From the NCBI RefSeq assembly GCF_001436215.1, contig NZ_AYYP01000061.1:1-64000 (forward strand): a stretch of DNA of 64,000 nt. The letters are read 5' to 3'. The notes under the pieces are model-generated. The model was not told the DNA's origin. It saw only the letters and a list, made by a program, of their open reading frames with translations, and ran no database searches. Every line of letters begins with the position of its first letter. Position 1 is the stretch's first letter. This DNA comes from Ligilactobacillus agilis DSM 20509 (GTDB lineage Bacteria; Bacillota; Bacilli; Lactobacillales; Lactobacillaceae). Shown here piece after piece: positions 8,903 through 18,728 of the stretch. Position numbers and translations under genes: made by a program.

Positions 8903-10644
8903 TGAATCTAGCAGCATTATATCATCGTCCTGATAGTGAAATGGCCTATTTAAAAACGCCGACGGTCTTTCAAATTCGCTTACGGACCGCTAAGGATGAC
9001 GTAAACAAGGTCAGTTTGTATTATGGAGACCCTTATGGTAATAAGGTTAATGAAAAAGATGAGAGCCAGTGGGAATATCAAGAAATCGCAATGACTAAAC
9101 TAGGGACTAGCGAGTTATATGATTATTGGCAAGCGGAAGTGTCTTTGCCCTTAAAGCGGCTGCAATACCTGTTTGCGGTAGACTTTAAGGACGGACAAAG
9201 TTATTTCTATGATGACCGGCATGTTTGGCCCGCAACCAAAAAGCATTTATTAGCAAGCACCTGCTTTAGAATGCCTTACTTCCACGAAGTTGACCGGAAA
9301 AAAGCACCTGCTTGGGTTAAAGACACGGTTTGGTATCAAATTTTTCCTGAAAGATTTGCCAACGGCGATAAGAGTAATGATCCTAAGGGCACCTTAGCCT
9401 GGGGAAGTGTTCCACCTAGTCGGACTAACTACTTTGGCGGGGATTTGCAAGGGGTAATCGACCACTTAGATTATTTAAAAGAATTAGGAATTGGGGGGAT
9501 TTACTTCTGTCCGCTCTTTACAGCTGGGTCTAACCACAAGTATGACACCATCGATTACTTTAATATTGACCCGGCCTTTGGAGACAAGGCTAAGTTTAAG
9601 GAATTAGTTGATGAGGCTCACAAACGGGGCATCAAAATTATGTTAGATGCAGTCTTTAACCATATGGGAGATTTTGCGATGCAATGGCAAGATGTGGTTA
9701 AAAATGGCCAGGCTTCTCGTTTTAGTGATTGGTTCCACGTTAAATCATTCCCCGTTTCTTATGAAGAAGATGACCTAGAACATGCAAAAAACATCAGCTA
9801 TGATGTTTTTGCCAATACGCCCCACATGCCTAAACTTAATACCGCTAACCCAGAAGTTAAGGCCTACCTCTTAGAAATAGCAACCTATTGGATTAAGCAA
9901 TTCGATATCGATGCATGGCGGTTAGACGTGGCTAACGAAGTTGACCATCATTTTTGGAAAGCCTTCTATGAGGCTACGCATGCGCTAAAACCAGACTTCT
10001 ATGTTGTTGGTGAAGTATGGCATTCAGCCCAAGCTTGGTTAGCCCAAGAAGAATTTGATGCAATTATGAACTATCCCTTTACAGAGGCTATCTTGGATGG
10101 GGTCATCTTAAAGAAGACTAAGCCCAAAGAAATGTTGGCTGCCCTCCTAGATAACTTGATGAAGTATCGGGATCAAACTAACCAAGTGATGTTAAATTCC
10201 CTCGACACACATGATACTGCTAGAATTTTAACCCTAGCTAAAGGAAAACAAGACTTGGTAAAACAAGCCCTAGCGCTAATGTTTGTCCTTCCTGGTAGTC
10301 CTTGCCTTTATTATGGAACCGAGGTCGGAATGGCTGGGGGCAATGACCCTGCTTGCCGGGCCTGCATGGTATGGGATCAAACTAAGCAGGACTTAGAAAT
10401 GCTAGCTTTCACTAAGAAATTAATTGCCTTAAGAAAGAAATATGCAAGTTACTTAAATCAGGTTCCAAGTTGGAGTGAACAAGCAGGCTTAGTGACTTTG
10501 AATTTGGGTCAAAAATTGCAGGCAAGCTTTAACTTGGGCCAAAAAGCTGTCGCCTTCCCTACAGTTAGTCAACCATTGTTAGCCAATGGCTTAAGTGATA
10601 AGCAGTTACGGGCTGGTGGCTTTGTAATCAGTTTAGCTGACTGA
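8902..10644 (+). CDS. neopullulanase/cyclomaltodextrinase-type GH13 enzyme
   Basis: A 580-residue enzyme of the GH13_20 type. The N-terminal CBM34-like beta domain covers about residues 1-125 (SEMAYLKTPTVFQIRLRT). The barrel carries nucleophile Asp342 (WRLDVAN), acid/base Glu371 (VVGEVWH) and Asp438 (LDTHDT). Region V is MPKLN, the signature of neopullulanases, cyclomaltodextrinases and maltogenic amylases. There is no signal peptide, so the substrate is imported malto-oligosaccharide or cyclodextrin. The ATG shares one base with the stop codon of the preceding glycosidase, so the two are translationally coupled. Exact product preference (maltose or panose) cannot be read from the sequence. 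Confidence 0.88.
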   Translation: MNLAALYHRPDSEMAYLKTPTVFQIRLRTAKDDVNKVSLYYGDPYGNKVNEKDESQWEYQEIAMTKLGTSELYDYWQAEVSLPLKRLQYLFAVDFKDGQSYFYDDRHVWPATKKHLLASTCFRMPYFHEVDRKKAPAWVKDTVWYQIFPERFANGDKSNDPKGTLAWGSVPPSRTNYFGGDLQGVIDHLDYLKELGIGGIYFCPLFTAGSNHKYDTIDYFNIDPAFGDKAKFKELVDEAHKRGIKIMLDAVFNHMGDFAMQWQDVVKNGQASRFSDWFHVKSFPVSYEEDDLEHAKNISYDVFANTPHMPKLNTANPEVKAYLLEIATYWIKQFDIDAWRLDVANEVDHHFWKAFYEATHALKPDFYVVGEVWHSAQAWLAQEEFDAIMNYPFTEAILDGVILKKTKPKEMLAALLDNLMKYRDQTNQVMLNSLDTHDTARILTLAKGKQDLVKQALALMFVLPGSPCLYYGTEVGMAGGNDPACRACMVWDQTKQDLEMLAFTKKLIALRKKYASYLNQVPSWSEQAGLVTLNLGQKLQASFNLGQKAVAFPTVSQPLLANGLSDKQLRAGGFVISLAD

Positions 10645-10696
10645 ATTTTTTGATTAAATCAATTTTGTTAAAAAGGTTAAATTTTATTTAAAAAAA

Positions 10697-10746
10697 TAAA
10701 CGTCTAAGAATTATTAGCAGTTGTTGATAAACTTAGGCGTTTTTGA
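10697..10746 (+). terminator. intrinsic terminator closing the mapA operon
   Basis: AAACGTCTAAG pairs with CTTAGGCGTTT, followed by T residues. It separates the enzyme genes from the transporter genes. Confidence 0.85.
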
Positions 10747-10816
10747 TTGCTTTTTGTAACTAGTAAGAGAGGCTGAATAATAGAATGATGAGAATCTTGG
10801 TTAGCGATAACAATAA

Positions 10817-10857
10817 CGGTGAAAACGGTTGCGTAAACCCTGATTTATGAGTATTAT
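10817..10857 (+). promoter_or_regulatory. malE promoter with LacI-type half operator
   Basis: The promoter is TTGCGT (10829-10834), a 17-bp spacer and TATTAT (10852-10857). The sequence GGTTGCGTAA (10827-10836) is identical to the right arm of the operator at 3170-3189 and lies at the same place over the -35 box. The left arm here (CGGTGAAAAC) is degenerate. Shared control with mapA is inferred. Confidence 0.7.
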
Positions 10858-10910
10858 AAGAGATGTAATCAAGAAACGGCTTCCAAAAGCTGTTGTTGGG
10901 AGGAAATATC

Positions 10911-12155
10911 ATGGGTATTTGGAAAAAAGTCGGTTTAGCAACGCTAGCCGCTGGTTTAACTGTTGGATTAGCTGCTTGTGGTAGCAAGTCAAGCGAAAGT
11001 AACCAAAAAACCTTAACTGTTACTGTTGATAAGGGCTATAAGGACTACATCAACGACATTAAGGGTGATTTTGAAAAGAAAAATGGGGTTAAAGTGGTCG
11101 TTAAGACTAAGGATGCCTTGACAACCCTTGATTCTTTGAAGTTAGATGGGCCTGCTGGTAAAGCGGCTGACGTAATGATGGCTCCATTTGACCGGGTGGC
11201 TGTCTTAGGTAAGCAAGGCCAATTGGCAACAGTTAAGTTGGCTGATGACGGTCGCTATAACGATGCGGATAAGAAAAATGTTACGCTAAAGGGCAAGACT
11301 TACGGTGAACCTGTAACGATTGAAACCTTGGTTATGTATTATAACAAGGACTTGATTAAGAAAGCTCCAACTTCCTTTAAGGAATTAGAAACCTTATCTA
11401 AGGACAGCAAATTTGCCTATGAAAACGACAAGACCAAGAACGTAGCCTTCTTAACTCAATGGACTAACTTCTACAATGCTTACGGTTTAATTAAGGGTTA
11501 CGGTGGTTATGTCTTTGGTGATAACGGAACTAACCCTAAAGAAATTGGCTTGAATAACAAGGGTGCTGTTGAAGGGTTAACATACATCAGCGATTGGTTC
11601 AAGAATGTTTGGCCAAAAGGTATGATGTCAGCTTCATCTAACGAAAACTTTGTAACCGACCAATTCACAAGTGGCAAGACTGCTGTTATTATCGATGGTC
11701 CTTGGATGGCTGCTAAGTATAAGAAAGCTAAGGTTAACTACGGTGTGGCAGCATTGCCAACTCTTGACAATGGTAACAAATATCAAGCATTTGGCGGTGG
11801 TAAAGCTTGGGTTATTTCTAACTACTCTAAGCAAAAGGGCTTAAGCCAAAAGTGGTTAGACTATGTAACTAACAAGAAGAACCAAACTAAGTTCTTTAAA
11901 GACACCAACGAAGTACCTGCTAACGAACAAGCGCGTGATGCAGTTGCTAAGGGTGATAATGACTTAGCGAAAGCGGTTATTGCGCAATACAAGGATGCAG
12001 ATTCAATGCCAAACATCCCAGAAATGGCAGAAGTTTGGACTGGGGCTGAAAACCTAATTGTTGATTCAGCTGCTGGTAAGAAGACACCTCAACAAGCTGC
12101 AGATGCTGCTGTAAAGCAAATCAAGCAAACAATTCAACAAAAATATAAAGATTAA
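10911..12155 (+). CDS. malE: maltose/maltodextrin ABC transporter substrate-binding lipoprotein
   Basis: A 414-residue extracellular solute-binding protein of cluster 1. The signal peptide ends in lipobox LAAC, with the lipidated Cys at residue 23, so it is anchored to the outer face of the membrane. Typical regions are GYKDYINDIKGDFEKKNGVKV near the mature N-terminus, ETLVMYYNKDLI, and GKTAVIIDGPWM. The start ATG at 10911 has GGGAGGA at the right distance; an in-frame ATG 18 bp upstream lies before that site. The gene has its own promoter and is followed by a strong hairpin before malF, which should yield an excess of binding protein over permease. Together with MalF, MalG and MsmK it imports maltodextrins. 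Confidence 0.93.
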   Translation: MGIWKKVGLATLAAGLTVGLAACGSKSSESNQKTLTVTVDKGYKDYINDIKGDFEKKNGVKVVVKTKDALTTLDSLKLDGPAGKAADVMMAPFDRVAVLGKQGQLATVKLADDGRYNDADKKNVTLKGKTYGEPVTIETLVMYYNKDLIKKAPTSFKELETLSKDSKFAYENDKTKNVAFLTQWTNFYNAYGLIKGYGGYVFGDNGTNPKEIGLNNKGAVEGLTYISDWFKNVWPKGMMSASSNENFVTDQFTSGKTAVIIDGPWMAAKYKKAKVNYGVAALPTLDNGNKYQAFGGGKAWVISNYSKQKGLSQKWLDYVTNKKNQTKFFKDTNEVPANEQARDAVAKGDNDLAKAVIAQYKDADSMPNIPEMAEVWTGAENLIVDSAAGKKTPQQAADAAVKQIKQTIQQKYKD

Positions 12156-12175
12156 GATTCAACAATAGTTTTGAG

Positions 12176-12225
12176 GAGGGGTGGAGCTCTTGAAATCGCT
12201 AATTTTCAAGTCCGCCCCTCTTTTT
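12176..12225 (+). terminator. intercistronic hairpin between malE and malF
   Basis: GAGGGGTGGA with CTTGAAA pairs with TTTCAAG and TCCGCCCCTC, followed by TTTTT. It is a strong stem with few unpaired bases. No promoter is evident before malF, so this is best seen as a partial terminator or an mRNA-stabilising stem that sets malE above malFG. Confidence 0.8.
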
Positions 12226-12244
12226 ATCAAGGGAGGAAGATCTT

Positions 12245-13534
12245 ATGAAAAGTAAAAATCCTCAAAAAGCCATGTTGCTGTCGCTTATCCCTGGGTTAGG
12301 TCAAATCAGTAATGGTCAAAAGGCCAAGGGGGGCATCTTTCTAGGTGTTTTTGCCCTGTTCATTATTGAAATGCTAACCTTTGGGGCTAGTGCGGTTGAT
12401 GGCATCGTCAGTCTAGGTCATAATCCTGGCGTCGACAACTCAATGTTTTTACTGGTTAGAGGGACCTTGCAGTTATTAATTCTCGTTTTATTTGTAATGT
12501 TTTATGTTATTAATATGGTAGATGCTAAACACGTTGCCCAAATCCTTAATAAGGGTGGCCAGGTTGGAACAAGCTTTGCTGATATTAAGGAAAGCTTAGC
12601 CACTCACGGGTTTCCATACTTACTAACTTTTCCGGCTTACATCTTAATGATTTTTACAATCATCTTGCCGGTGCTGGTGACCTTGTTTATGGCTTTTACC
12701 AACTATGACTTTAACCACATTCCACCTGCTGCCTTAATTTCTTGGACGGGCTTGGAAAACTTGAAAGCCATCTTTACGTTAAGTTCTTATAAGGCAACCT
12801 TTGGGGCGGTTTTTGGTTGGACTTTAATTTGGACCTTATGTGCCTCAACTTTACAAATTGTCTTAGGAATCTTTACCGCGGTAGTTGCTCACCAAGACTT
12901 TATCAAGGGGAAAAAGATATTTGGGATTATCTTCTTACTTCCATGGGCGGTACCAGCCTTCGTAACCATTTTGAGTTTTTCAAATATTTTCAACGATTCG
13001 GCTGGGGCAATCAACGTGCAAGTAATTCCATTTTTGAACCACTTATTCCCATTCCTACACATTCCACAAATTTCCTGGATGACAGATCCATTTTGGACTA
13101 AGGTAGCTTTGATAATGATTCAAGGATGGTTAGGTTTCCCATATATTTACGTTTTAGTAACCGGGATTTTGCAATCAATCTCCGACGACTTATACGAAGC
13201 AGCAACAATCGATGGAGCTAGTGCATGGCAAAAATTCAGAAACATTACCTTACCTGCTATTTTTGCAGTGGCCGCTCCAACCTTTGTTACCCAATACACC
13301 TTTAACTTCAATAACTTCACCATTATTTACCTCTTTAATAATGGGGGCCCTGGTGATGTCGGTGGTGGGGCTGGTAATACAGATATCTTAATTTCCTGGA
13401 TTTACAAATTAACCACCGGGACGACGCCACAATACGGCTTAGCATCTGCAATTACCATTATTATTTCCTTAATCGTAATTGGGATTTCCTTAGCCGTCTT
13501 CAAGAAGACAAAAGCGTTTGATATGGAGGGATAG
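12245..13534 (+). CDS. malF: maltodextrin ABC transporter permease MalF
   Basis: A 429-residue integral membrane protein. It has an N-terminal extension with two or three extra hydrophobic segments ([44 protein letters not shown]), as in other MalF proteins. A six-helix permease core follows. The cytoplasmic EAA loop that docks the ATPase reads [15 protein letters not shown]. The start ATG at 12245 follows GGGAGGAAG. malG begins two bases after its stop, so the two permease subunits are made together. It forms the membrane channel with MalG and is driven by MsmK. Confidence 0.93.
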   Translation: MKSKNPQKAMLLSLIPGLGQISNGQKAKGGIFLGVFALFIIEMLTFGASAVDGIVSLGHNPGVDNSMFLLVRGTLQLLILVLFVMFYVINMVDAKHVAQILNKGGQVGTSFADIKESLATHGFPYLLTFPAYILMIFTIILPVLVTLFMAFTNYDFNHIPPAALISWTGLENLKAIFTLSSYKATFGAVFGWTLIWTLCASTLQIVLGIFTAVVAHQDFIKGKKIFGIIFLLPWAVPAFVTILSFSNIFNDSAGAINVQVIPFLNHLFPFLHIPQISWMTDPFWTKVALIMIQGWLGFPYIYVLVTGILQSISDDLYEAATIDGASAWQKFRNITLPAIFAVAAPTFVTQYTFNFNNFTIIYLFNNGGPGDVGGGAGNTDILISWIYKLTTGTTPQYGLASAITIIISLIVIGISLAVFKKTKAFDMEG

Positions 13535-13536
13535 TT

Positions 13537-14397
13537 ATGGCAGCAAAGAAAAAATCAAGAAGCTCCATTAAGCGGCAACGGTTTATCAAGCACTTCTTTA
13601 CTTACCTCTATATGGTTGTACTAGCGGTGATTATCATTTACCCACTGTTAATTACCATGTTGACGGCTTTTAAGAATAGTGATGTAGTTGCCTTTACTTT
13701 AAGCTTTAAGGGTCCTTGGACCTTAGCTAACTTTACGAGCTTGTTTACGGATACACTTTATGGTACTTGGTATTGGAATACACTAGCAATTTCAATTATG
13801 ACCACCATTGTTCAGGTAGCAGTTGTTACCTTGGCAGGTTATACCTACAGTCGGTATAACTTTGTTGGCAAGAAATGGTCACTGACATTTTTCTTAGTGG
13901 TACAAATGGTACCAACAATGGCCGCCTTAACAGCCTTTTATGTATTAGGCATGTTGCTGAATGGTTTGGATCACTACTGGTTCTTAACTTTAATCTACAT
14001 CGGTGGTGGGATTCCTATGAATGCTTGGTTAATGAAGGGTTACTTTGACACAGTTCCTTACGACTTTGACGAGTCGGCCAAACTAGACGGTGCCGGTAAC
14101 TTCACCATTTTCTGGAAGATTGTCATGCCGTTAGTTAAACCAATGATTGCGGTTCAAGCTCTTTGGGCATTTATGGGACCGTTCGGAGATTATATGTTAG
14201 CTCGTTACTTATTGAGAGAAGAAAATCACTTAACAGTTGCTGTCGGGTTACAAGAATTTATTTCTGACCCTAAAGATCAACAAGTAGCCTTGTTCGCAGC
14301 CGGGGCCATCTTGGTAGCCTTACCAATTTGTGCACTGTTCTTCTACTTGCAACGCTACTTTGTAACTGGTTTAACAGCTGGTGGTGCCAAGGGTTAA
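13537..14397 (+). CDS. malG: maltodextrin ABC transporter permease MalG
   Basis: A 286-residue permease with six predicted membrane helices, the first at about residues 22-45. The EAA loop is [15 protein letters not shown]. The C-terminus ends [19 protein letters not shown], a tail that in MalG family members reaches into the channel. It lies directly after malF with a TGG-AGGG type ribosome site inside the malF end. It is the second channel subunit of the MalEFG-MsmK importer. Length is normal for the family. Confidence 0.93.
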   Translation: MAAKKKSRSSIKRQRFIKHFFTYLYMVVLAVIIIYPLLITMLTAFKNSDVVAFTLSFKGPWTLANFTSLFTDTLYGTWYWNTLAISIMTTIVQVAVVTLAGYTYSRYNFVGKKWSLTFFLVVQMVPTMAALTAFYVLGMLLNGLDHYWFLTLIYIGGGIPMNAWLMKGYFDTVPYDFDESAKLDGAGNFTIFWKIVMPLVKPMIAVQALWAFMGPFGDYMLARYLLREENHLTVAVGLQEFISDPKDQQVALFAAGAILVALPICALFFYLQRYFVTGLTAGGAKG

Positions 14398-14418
14398 ATT
14401 TGATTGGGGGAAAAAGAG

Positions 14419-15243
14419 ATGCGCAGACGGCCATTTCCGTTTAATTACTTTACAAATTTTGCTTCGGCTAAGCGCTTGTTTTTAGAGCGGGGGAGCTATT
14501 CTTGGGGGCAGTTAATTTTAGTAACCCTCTTCTTATTAGCGCTGGTGGTCTTACCTGTCCCCTTCTTTTATCAAGGGCAAACTAGTACTAACCTAGCTTT
14601 ATATATGCCCAGGGTTAATAAGTTGTTAGCTAATCCTAAACTAGAACAGGTAGCAAAGACGACTCCCTACACTAAGTCAGGCTATGCGTTTAAAGGCAAA
14701 CAGGTTTTATTGACTAACCGAAGTGAGATTGTAGGGGTTAATTTAGATAAACAAGATATTGCTAGTCATAAAACGGCGGTTTCTCTGAATAATAATAGTT
14801 TTGTCTTAAAGGATAAAGGTGTCAGTTACCATCTCTTTTACACTAAGCAATTTGCACCTAATCAAGGTAAGTTAAAGCAACAGTTGAGTCAAACTTGGTT
14901 TTTACGTAATAAGGCAGCAATTAGTTTTTCAATGATGACCTTAGTATTAAACCTCTTTTTGGTAACTAATTTACTCTTTAGCTTCGGGGCGGCCTTCTTC
15001 TTGTGGCTAGCTAGAAAGAGTCCAGCCTTAACCATTAATTCCTATAAGGAAGCGGTGGGGCTAATGGTTGGTATTTTAGGGCCAGCGACCTTATTAACAA
15101 TGATTGTTGAATTTGTTAAGTTTGATATTTCCTTGGCAATTTCAATTCAGATGATTGCGGCCGTCTGTTTGATGTTGGTGGTTTATGCTAAAACCCACTT
15201 CAACGAGCACTATTTAAACGACGAAAGGATTGGTAACAGATGA
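14419..15243 (+). CDS. DUF1189 family membrane protein (YvdJ/MalA-like)
   Basis: A 274-residue protein with one hydrophobic segment near residues 30-50 and three more in the C-terminal half (about 165-185, 205-230 and 235-255). Between them is an outward domain of about 115 residues. This is the DUF1189 layout, and in Bacillus subtilis the relative yvdJ also sits in the maltodextrin cluster after the permease genes. The function is unproven; a role in assembly or regulation of the transporter is only a guess. I start at the ATG 14419. The upstream in-frame TTG at 14404 lies in the GGGGG ribosome site. It overlaps the next gene by four bases. Confidence 0.8.
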   Translation: MRRRPFPFNYFTNFASAKRLFLERGSYSWGQLILVTLFLLALVVLPVPFFYQGQTSTNLALYMPRVNKLLANPKLEQVAKTTPYTKSGYAFKGKQVLLTNRSEIVGVNLDKQDIASHKTAVSLNNNSFVLKDKGVSYHLFYTKQFAPNQGKLKQQLSQTWFLRNKAAISFSMMTLVLNLFLVTNLLFSFGAAFFLWLARKSPALTINSYKEAVGLMVGILGPATLLTMIVEFVKFDISLAISIQMIAAVCLMLVVYAKTHFNEHYLNDERIGNR

Positions 15244-16829
15244 AATGGTGGCAAAAAGCAGTTGTTTATCAGATTTATCCCCGCTCATTTCAAGATAGCA
15301 ACGGCGATGGGATTGGGGATTTACCCGGAATTATTAGCCGCTTAGATTACTTGGCTAAGCTAGGAATCGGGGCCATTTGGTTGTCACCGGTTTACCAATC
15401 TCCTAACGTTGATAACGGCTATGATATTAGCGATTATCAAGCGATTGCTAAAGAATACGGCAGCATGGAAGATATGGACTTATTAATTAAAGAAGCTCGC
15501 AAACGGCAGATTAGAATTGTGATGGACTTAGTAGTTAACCACACTTCTGACCAGCACCCCTGGTTTATTGAAGCTAAGCGGAGTAAAACTAACCCTTACC
15601 ATGATTTCTATGTCTGGAGTGACCAAGCTAATGATTTGGGCTCAACTTTTGGTGGAAGCGCCTGGGAGTATGATGAGCACCTCAAGCAATATTACCTGCA
15701 CCTATTTACCAAGCAACAGCCTGATTTGAATTGGGCCAATGAGAACTTGCGTAAGGCCATCTACCAAATGATGAATTTTTGGATTGCCAAAGGAATTGGT
15801 GGTTTTCGGATGGATGTGATTGATTTAATCGGTAAACAACCGGCGCAAAAGATTACGGCCAACGGTCCCAAACTCCATACTTACTTGCAAGAAATGAATC
15901 AAGCCACTTTTGGTAACAGCGACTTAATGACAGTCGGTGAAACTTGGGGGGCAAGTCCTAAGGAAGCTAAGCTATATTCTGATCCTAAACGCCAAGAGTT
16001 AGCGATGGTCTTCCAGTTTGAACACATGACTTTAGACCAGGGGCAAAGCAAGTGGGATGTAAAATCCTTGGATGTGGCTAAGTTAAAGCAAGTCTTAAGT
16101 AAATGGCAGCAGGAATTAAGTCAAACTGGCTGGAACAGTCTTTTTTGGAATAATCATGACCTCCCAAGAATTGTTTCGCGCTGGGGTGATGAAGGTCAGT
16201 ACCGGCTTAAGAGTGCTAAGCTATTTGCAATCCTACTTCACTTGATGAAGGGAACCCCTTATATCTACCAGGGTGAAGAAATTGGGATGACTAATCGCAA
16301 GGTGACTTCTATTGACCAAGTTGATGATATTGAAAGTAGAAATGCTTACCAAGAGTTATTAGCTCAAGGGTTGAGTCAGAAAGAGGCCTTGTCTGCTATT
16401 AATAAAGTAGGACGTGATAACGCGCGAACCCCAATGCAATGGGATGCAAGTCCCAATGCGGGCTTCAGTCAAGGCCAACCTTGGCTAGCTGTTAACCCTA
16501 ATTATCAAACAATTAACGTTGCGCAAGCTTTAGCGGACCCTAATTCTATTTTCTACACTTATCAAAAGTTAATTGAACTTAGAAATAATAATCCCTTAGT
16601 GGTTTTAGGTGACTACCAACTTTTAAAGACCAGCCCTGAAGTATTTGCTTACTACCGAACTTATCAGGAACAAAAATGGTTAGTAGTAGCTAATCTTAGT
16701 CACAAGGAAAATTCAATTGAAATAACAGATGAAATAAGCCAAGTCATCCTCGATAACGGGGCTAAGCCTTTAGTTAAGGGACGCAACTTGTTAGAGCCCT
16801 ATGATGCCTTGGTAGTTAAATTAGCATAG
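15240..16829 (+). CDS. oligo-1,6-glucosidase / glucan 1,6-alpha-glucosidase (GH13_31)
   Basis: A 529-residue cytoplasmic enzyme. The catalytic residues are Asp192 (GFRMDVI), Glu234 (VGETWG) and Asp307 (NNHDLPR). Region V is QPDLNW, the oligo-1,6-glucosidase signature. The residue after the nucleophile is Val, which in this subfamily goes with alpha-1,6 hydrolysis (isomaltose, isomaltotriose, panose, dextran fragments). It differs at this residue from its paralogue at 7256, so the pair probably covers both linkages. Similar to DexB of streptococci and MalL of Bacillus. The ATG overlaps the preceding gene by four bases and msmK follows closely, so it belongs to the transport operon. Confidence 0.9.
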   Translation: MKWWQKAVVYQIYPRSFQDSNGDGIGDLPGIISRLDYLAKLGIGAIWLSPVYQSPNVDNGYDISDYQAIAKEYGSMEDMDLLIKEARKRQIRIVMDLVVNHTSDQHPWFIEAKRSKTNPYHDFYVWSDQANDLGSTFGGSAWEYDEHLKQYYLHLFTKQQPDLNWANENLRKAIYQMMNFWIAKGIGGFRMDVIDLIGKQPAQKITANGPKLHTYLQEMNQATFGNSDLMTVGETWGASPKEAKLYSDPKRQELAMVFQFEHMTLDQGQSKWDVKSLDVAKLKQVLSKWQQELSQTGWNSLFWNNHDLPRIVSRWGDEGQYRLKSAKLFAILLHLMKGTPYIYQGEEIGMTNRKVTSIDQVDDIESRNAYQELLAQGLSQKEALSAINKVGRDNARTPMQWDASPNAGFSQGQPWLAVNPNYQTINVAQALADPNSIFYTYQKLIELRNNNPLVVLGDYQLLKTSPEVFAYYRTYQEQKWLVVANLSHKENSIEITDEISQVILDNGAKPLVKGRNLLEPYDALVVKLA

Positions 16830-16840
16830 GAGTGATTTTC

Positions 16841-17953
16841 ATGGCAGAATTGCAATTAAAACACATTTATAAACATTACGATAACGCAGAACCAGGGGTT
16901 TACAACGTTACCGACTTTAACCTAGATATTGCCGATCGTGAGTTCATTGTTTTTGTCGGTCCTTCTGGGTGCGGTAAATCAACCACCTTACGGATGATTG
17001 CCGGATTAGAAGATATTTCCAAAGGAGAATTTTTAATTGATGGGCGCGTAGTTAATGATGAAGCCCCTAAAGACCGCGACATTGCGATGGTTTTCCAAAA
17101 TTACGCTTTGTATCCCCATATGTCAGTTTATGATAACATGGCCTTTGGTTTGAAATTAAGAAAGTATGATAAGGCCGAAATCGATAAGCGGGTTCACCAT
17201 GCAGCCGATATCTTAGGCCTAGAAAAATTCCTTCAAAGAAAGCCAGCTGACCTATCTGGGGGACAACGTCAACGGGTTGCCTTAGGGCGGGCAATCGTTC
17301 GGGATGCACCCATCTTTTTGATGGACGAACCCTTGTCTAACTTGGATGCTAAACTCCGGGTTTCAATGAGAGCCGAAATTGCTAAGTTACACCGTGAGTT
17401 AAAGACAACTACGATTTACGTAACCCACGATCAAACCGAAGCGATGACAATGGCCGACCGGATTGTAGTTATGCGTGATGGTAAGATTCAACAAGTGGGA
17501 ACCCCACAAGAAATTTATAATAATCCCGCTAATGTCTTTGTAGGTGGCTTCATTGGGTCTCCTGCCATGAACTTCTTTAAAGTCACTCTTAAAGGTAATA
17601 AGATTTTTGATACTAAGCACGATTTAGAGCTAGAAGTGCCAGAAGGTTGCCTCAAAGTTCTTAAGGACAAAGGCTATGAAGGTAAGGAAGTTATCTTTGG
17701 AATTCGGCCTGAAGATATTCACTCAGAACGTGCCTTCCTGGAAACATTCCCTAATTCCGTTGTTAAGGCGGAAGTAGTCGTTTCAGAATTGCTAGGAGCA
17801 GAATCCCAACTTTACAGTAAGGTGGGTGCAACTGAATTTGTTTCTAAGGTTAACGCCCGTGACTTTATGCAACCAGGTGAAAGCCTTGAGCTAGGCTTTG
17901 ATGTTAATAAGGCGCATTTCTTTGACCCTGAAAGTGAATTAGCAGTTTACTAG
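16841..17953 (+). CDS. msmK: sugar ABC transporter ATP-binding protein (MsmK/MalK type)
   Basis: A 370-residue ATPase of the carbohydrate importer class. Walker A is GPSGCGKST, the signature is [15 protein letters not shown], and Walker B is [15 protein letters not shown]-terminal OB/TOBE regulatory domain covers about residues 240-370 and includes FGIRPEDIH. The start is ATG 16841, with AGGAG eight bases before; an upstream GTG at 16832 is inside that site. It energises MalFG and, as MsmK does in other Firmicutes, may also serve other sugar importers. Last gene of the operon. Confidence 0.93.
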   Translation: MAELQLKHIYKHYDNAEPGVYNVTDFNLDIADREFIVFVGPSGCGKSTTLRMIAGLEDISKGEFLIDGRVVNDEAPKDRDIAMVFQNYALYPHMSVYDNMAFGLKLRKYDKAEIDKRVHHAADILGLEKFLQRKPADLSGGQRQRVALGRAIVRDAPIFLMDEPLSNLDAKLRVSMRAEIAKLHRELKTTTIYVTHDQTEAMTMADRIVVMRDGKIQQVGTPQEIYNNPANVFVGGFIGSPAMNFFKVTLKGNKIFDTKHDLELEVPEGCLKVLKDKGYEGKEVIFGIRPEDIHSERAFLETFPNSVVKAEVVVSELLGAESQLYSKVGATEFVSKVNARDFMQPGESLELGFDVNKAHFFDPESELAVY

Positions 17954-17968
17954 TCTCATCAAGGATAA

Positions 17969-18007
17969 AAAGGTTAGTTGGACAGACTTCCAACTAGCCT
18001 TTTTTTG
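17969..18007 (+). terminator. intrinsic terminator of the transport operon
   Basis: AAGGTTAGTTGG pairs with CCAACTAGCCTT around an eight-base loop, followed by seven T residues. Confidence 0.92.
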
Positions 18008-18056
18008 CTTGCTTGTTAGTTAGGAAGGCATTAAGCTAATAATGATGAGGTGAACC

Positions 18057-18728
18057 ATGAAGAAGATACTAATTTTTGAAGACGAACCAGCAATTATTGA
18101 AGCAATCAAGCAAGAGCTCACCAAGTGGCAGTATCAAGTTGAGGCTATTAGTGACTGGGAGCACGTGTTAGAACAGGTCCAAGCCTTTAAGCCGGAGTTA
18201 ATCTTGATGGATATTTCTTTACCGGCCTTTGATGGCTTTTATTGGACGCAAAAGCTAAGGGAGTTTACTAAGGTGCCAATTATTTTCATTTCGTCGGCAG
18301 ACCTCAACCAAAATGCCGTGCGCGCGCTAATGATCGGGGCTGACGATTACCTGGTAAAACCCTTTGCACTTGATTTGTTGGTGGCCAAGATGCAAGTTTT
18401 ATTTAAGCGCTTAGATCAACAGCCAGACGAACACCTCTTAACCTTTGCTAGCTATCAGCTAAACCAGCTAACTAATGAGTTAAGTCAAGGAGAAGCTGTG
18501 GTTAAGCTAACTCCAACCGAGAGTTTGATTTTAAAACTATTAGTAATTAATCAAGGTGAAATTGTAACGAAGCTAAAGTTAATTCAAGCTTTATGGCAGG
18601 GGAATAATTTTATCGATGAAAATGCCTTGAATGTCAACATTAGCCGCCTACGGACTAAATTAGCACCAGTTGGATTAAAGGATAAGTTAGTAACGGTTAG
18701 GGGGAAGGGGTACTTATTGGTATTATGA
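18057..18728 (+). CDS. OmpR-family response regulator (BceR-like)
   Basis: A 223-residue response regulator. The receiver domain has the acidic pair in FEDEP, phospho-acceptor Asp52 in LILMDISLP, and the conserved Lys in DDYLVKPF. The C-terminal winged helix covers about residues 130-223 and ends in VTVRGKGYLL. It overlaps the kinase gene by four bases. The kinase is of the short intramembrane-sensing type and an ABC exporter of BceAB type follows. The system is thus expected to respond to cell-wall-active peptides such as bacitracin or bacteriocins and to induce the transporter. The actual inducer is not readable. Confidence 0.88.
   Translation: MKKILIFEDEPAIIEAIKQELTKWQYQVEAISDWEHVLEQVQAFKPELILMDISLPAFDGFYWTQKLREFTKVPIIFISSADLNQNAVRALMIGADDYLVKPFALDLLVAKMQVLFKRLDQQPDEHLLTFASYQLNQLTNELSQGEAVVKLTPTESLILKLLVINQGEIVTKLKLIQALWQGNNFIDENALNVNISRLRTKLAPVGLKDKLVTVRGKGYLLVL

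Noticed and set aside
12817-13101. Open frame on the plus strand inside malF
   Set aside because: It is in another frame of a clear permease gene and its translation has no recognisable domain or ribosome site of its own.
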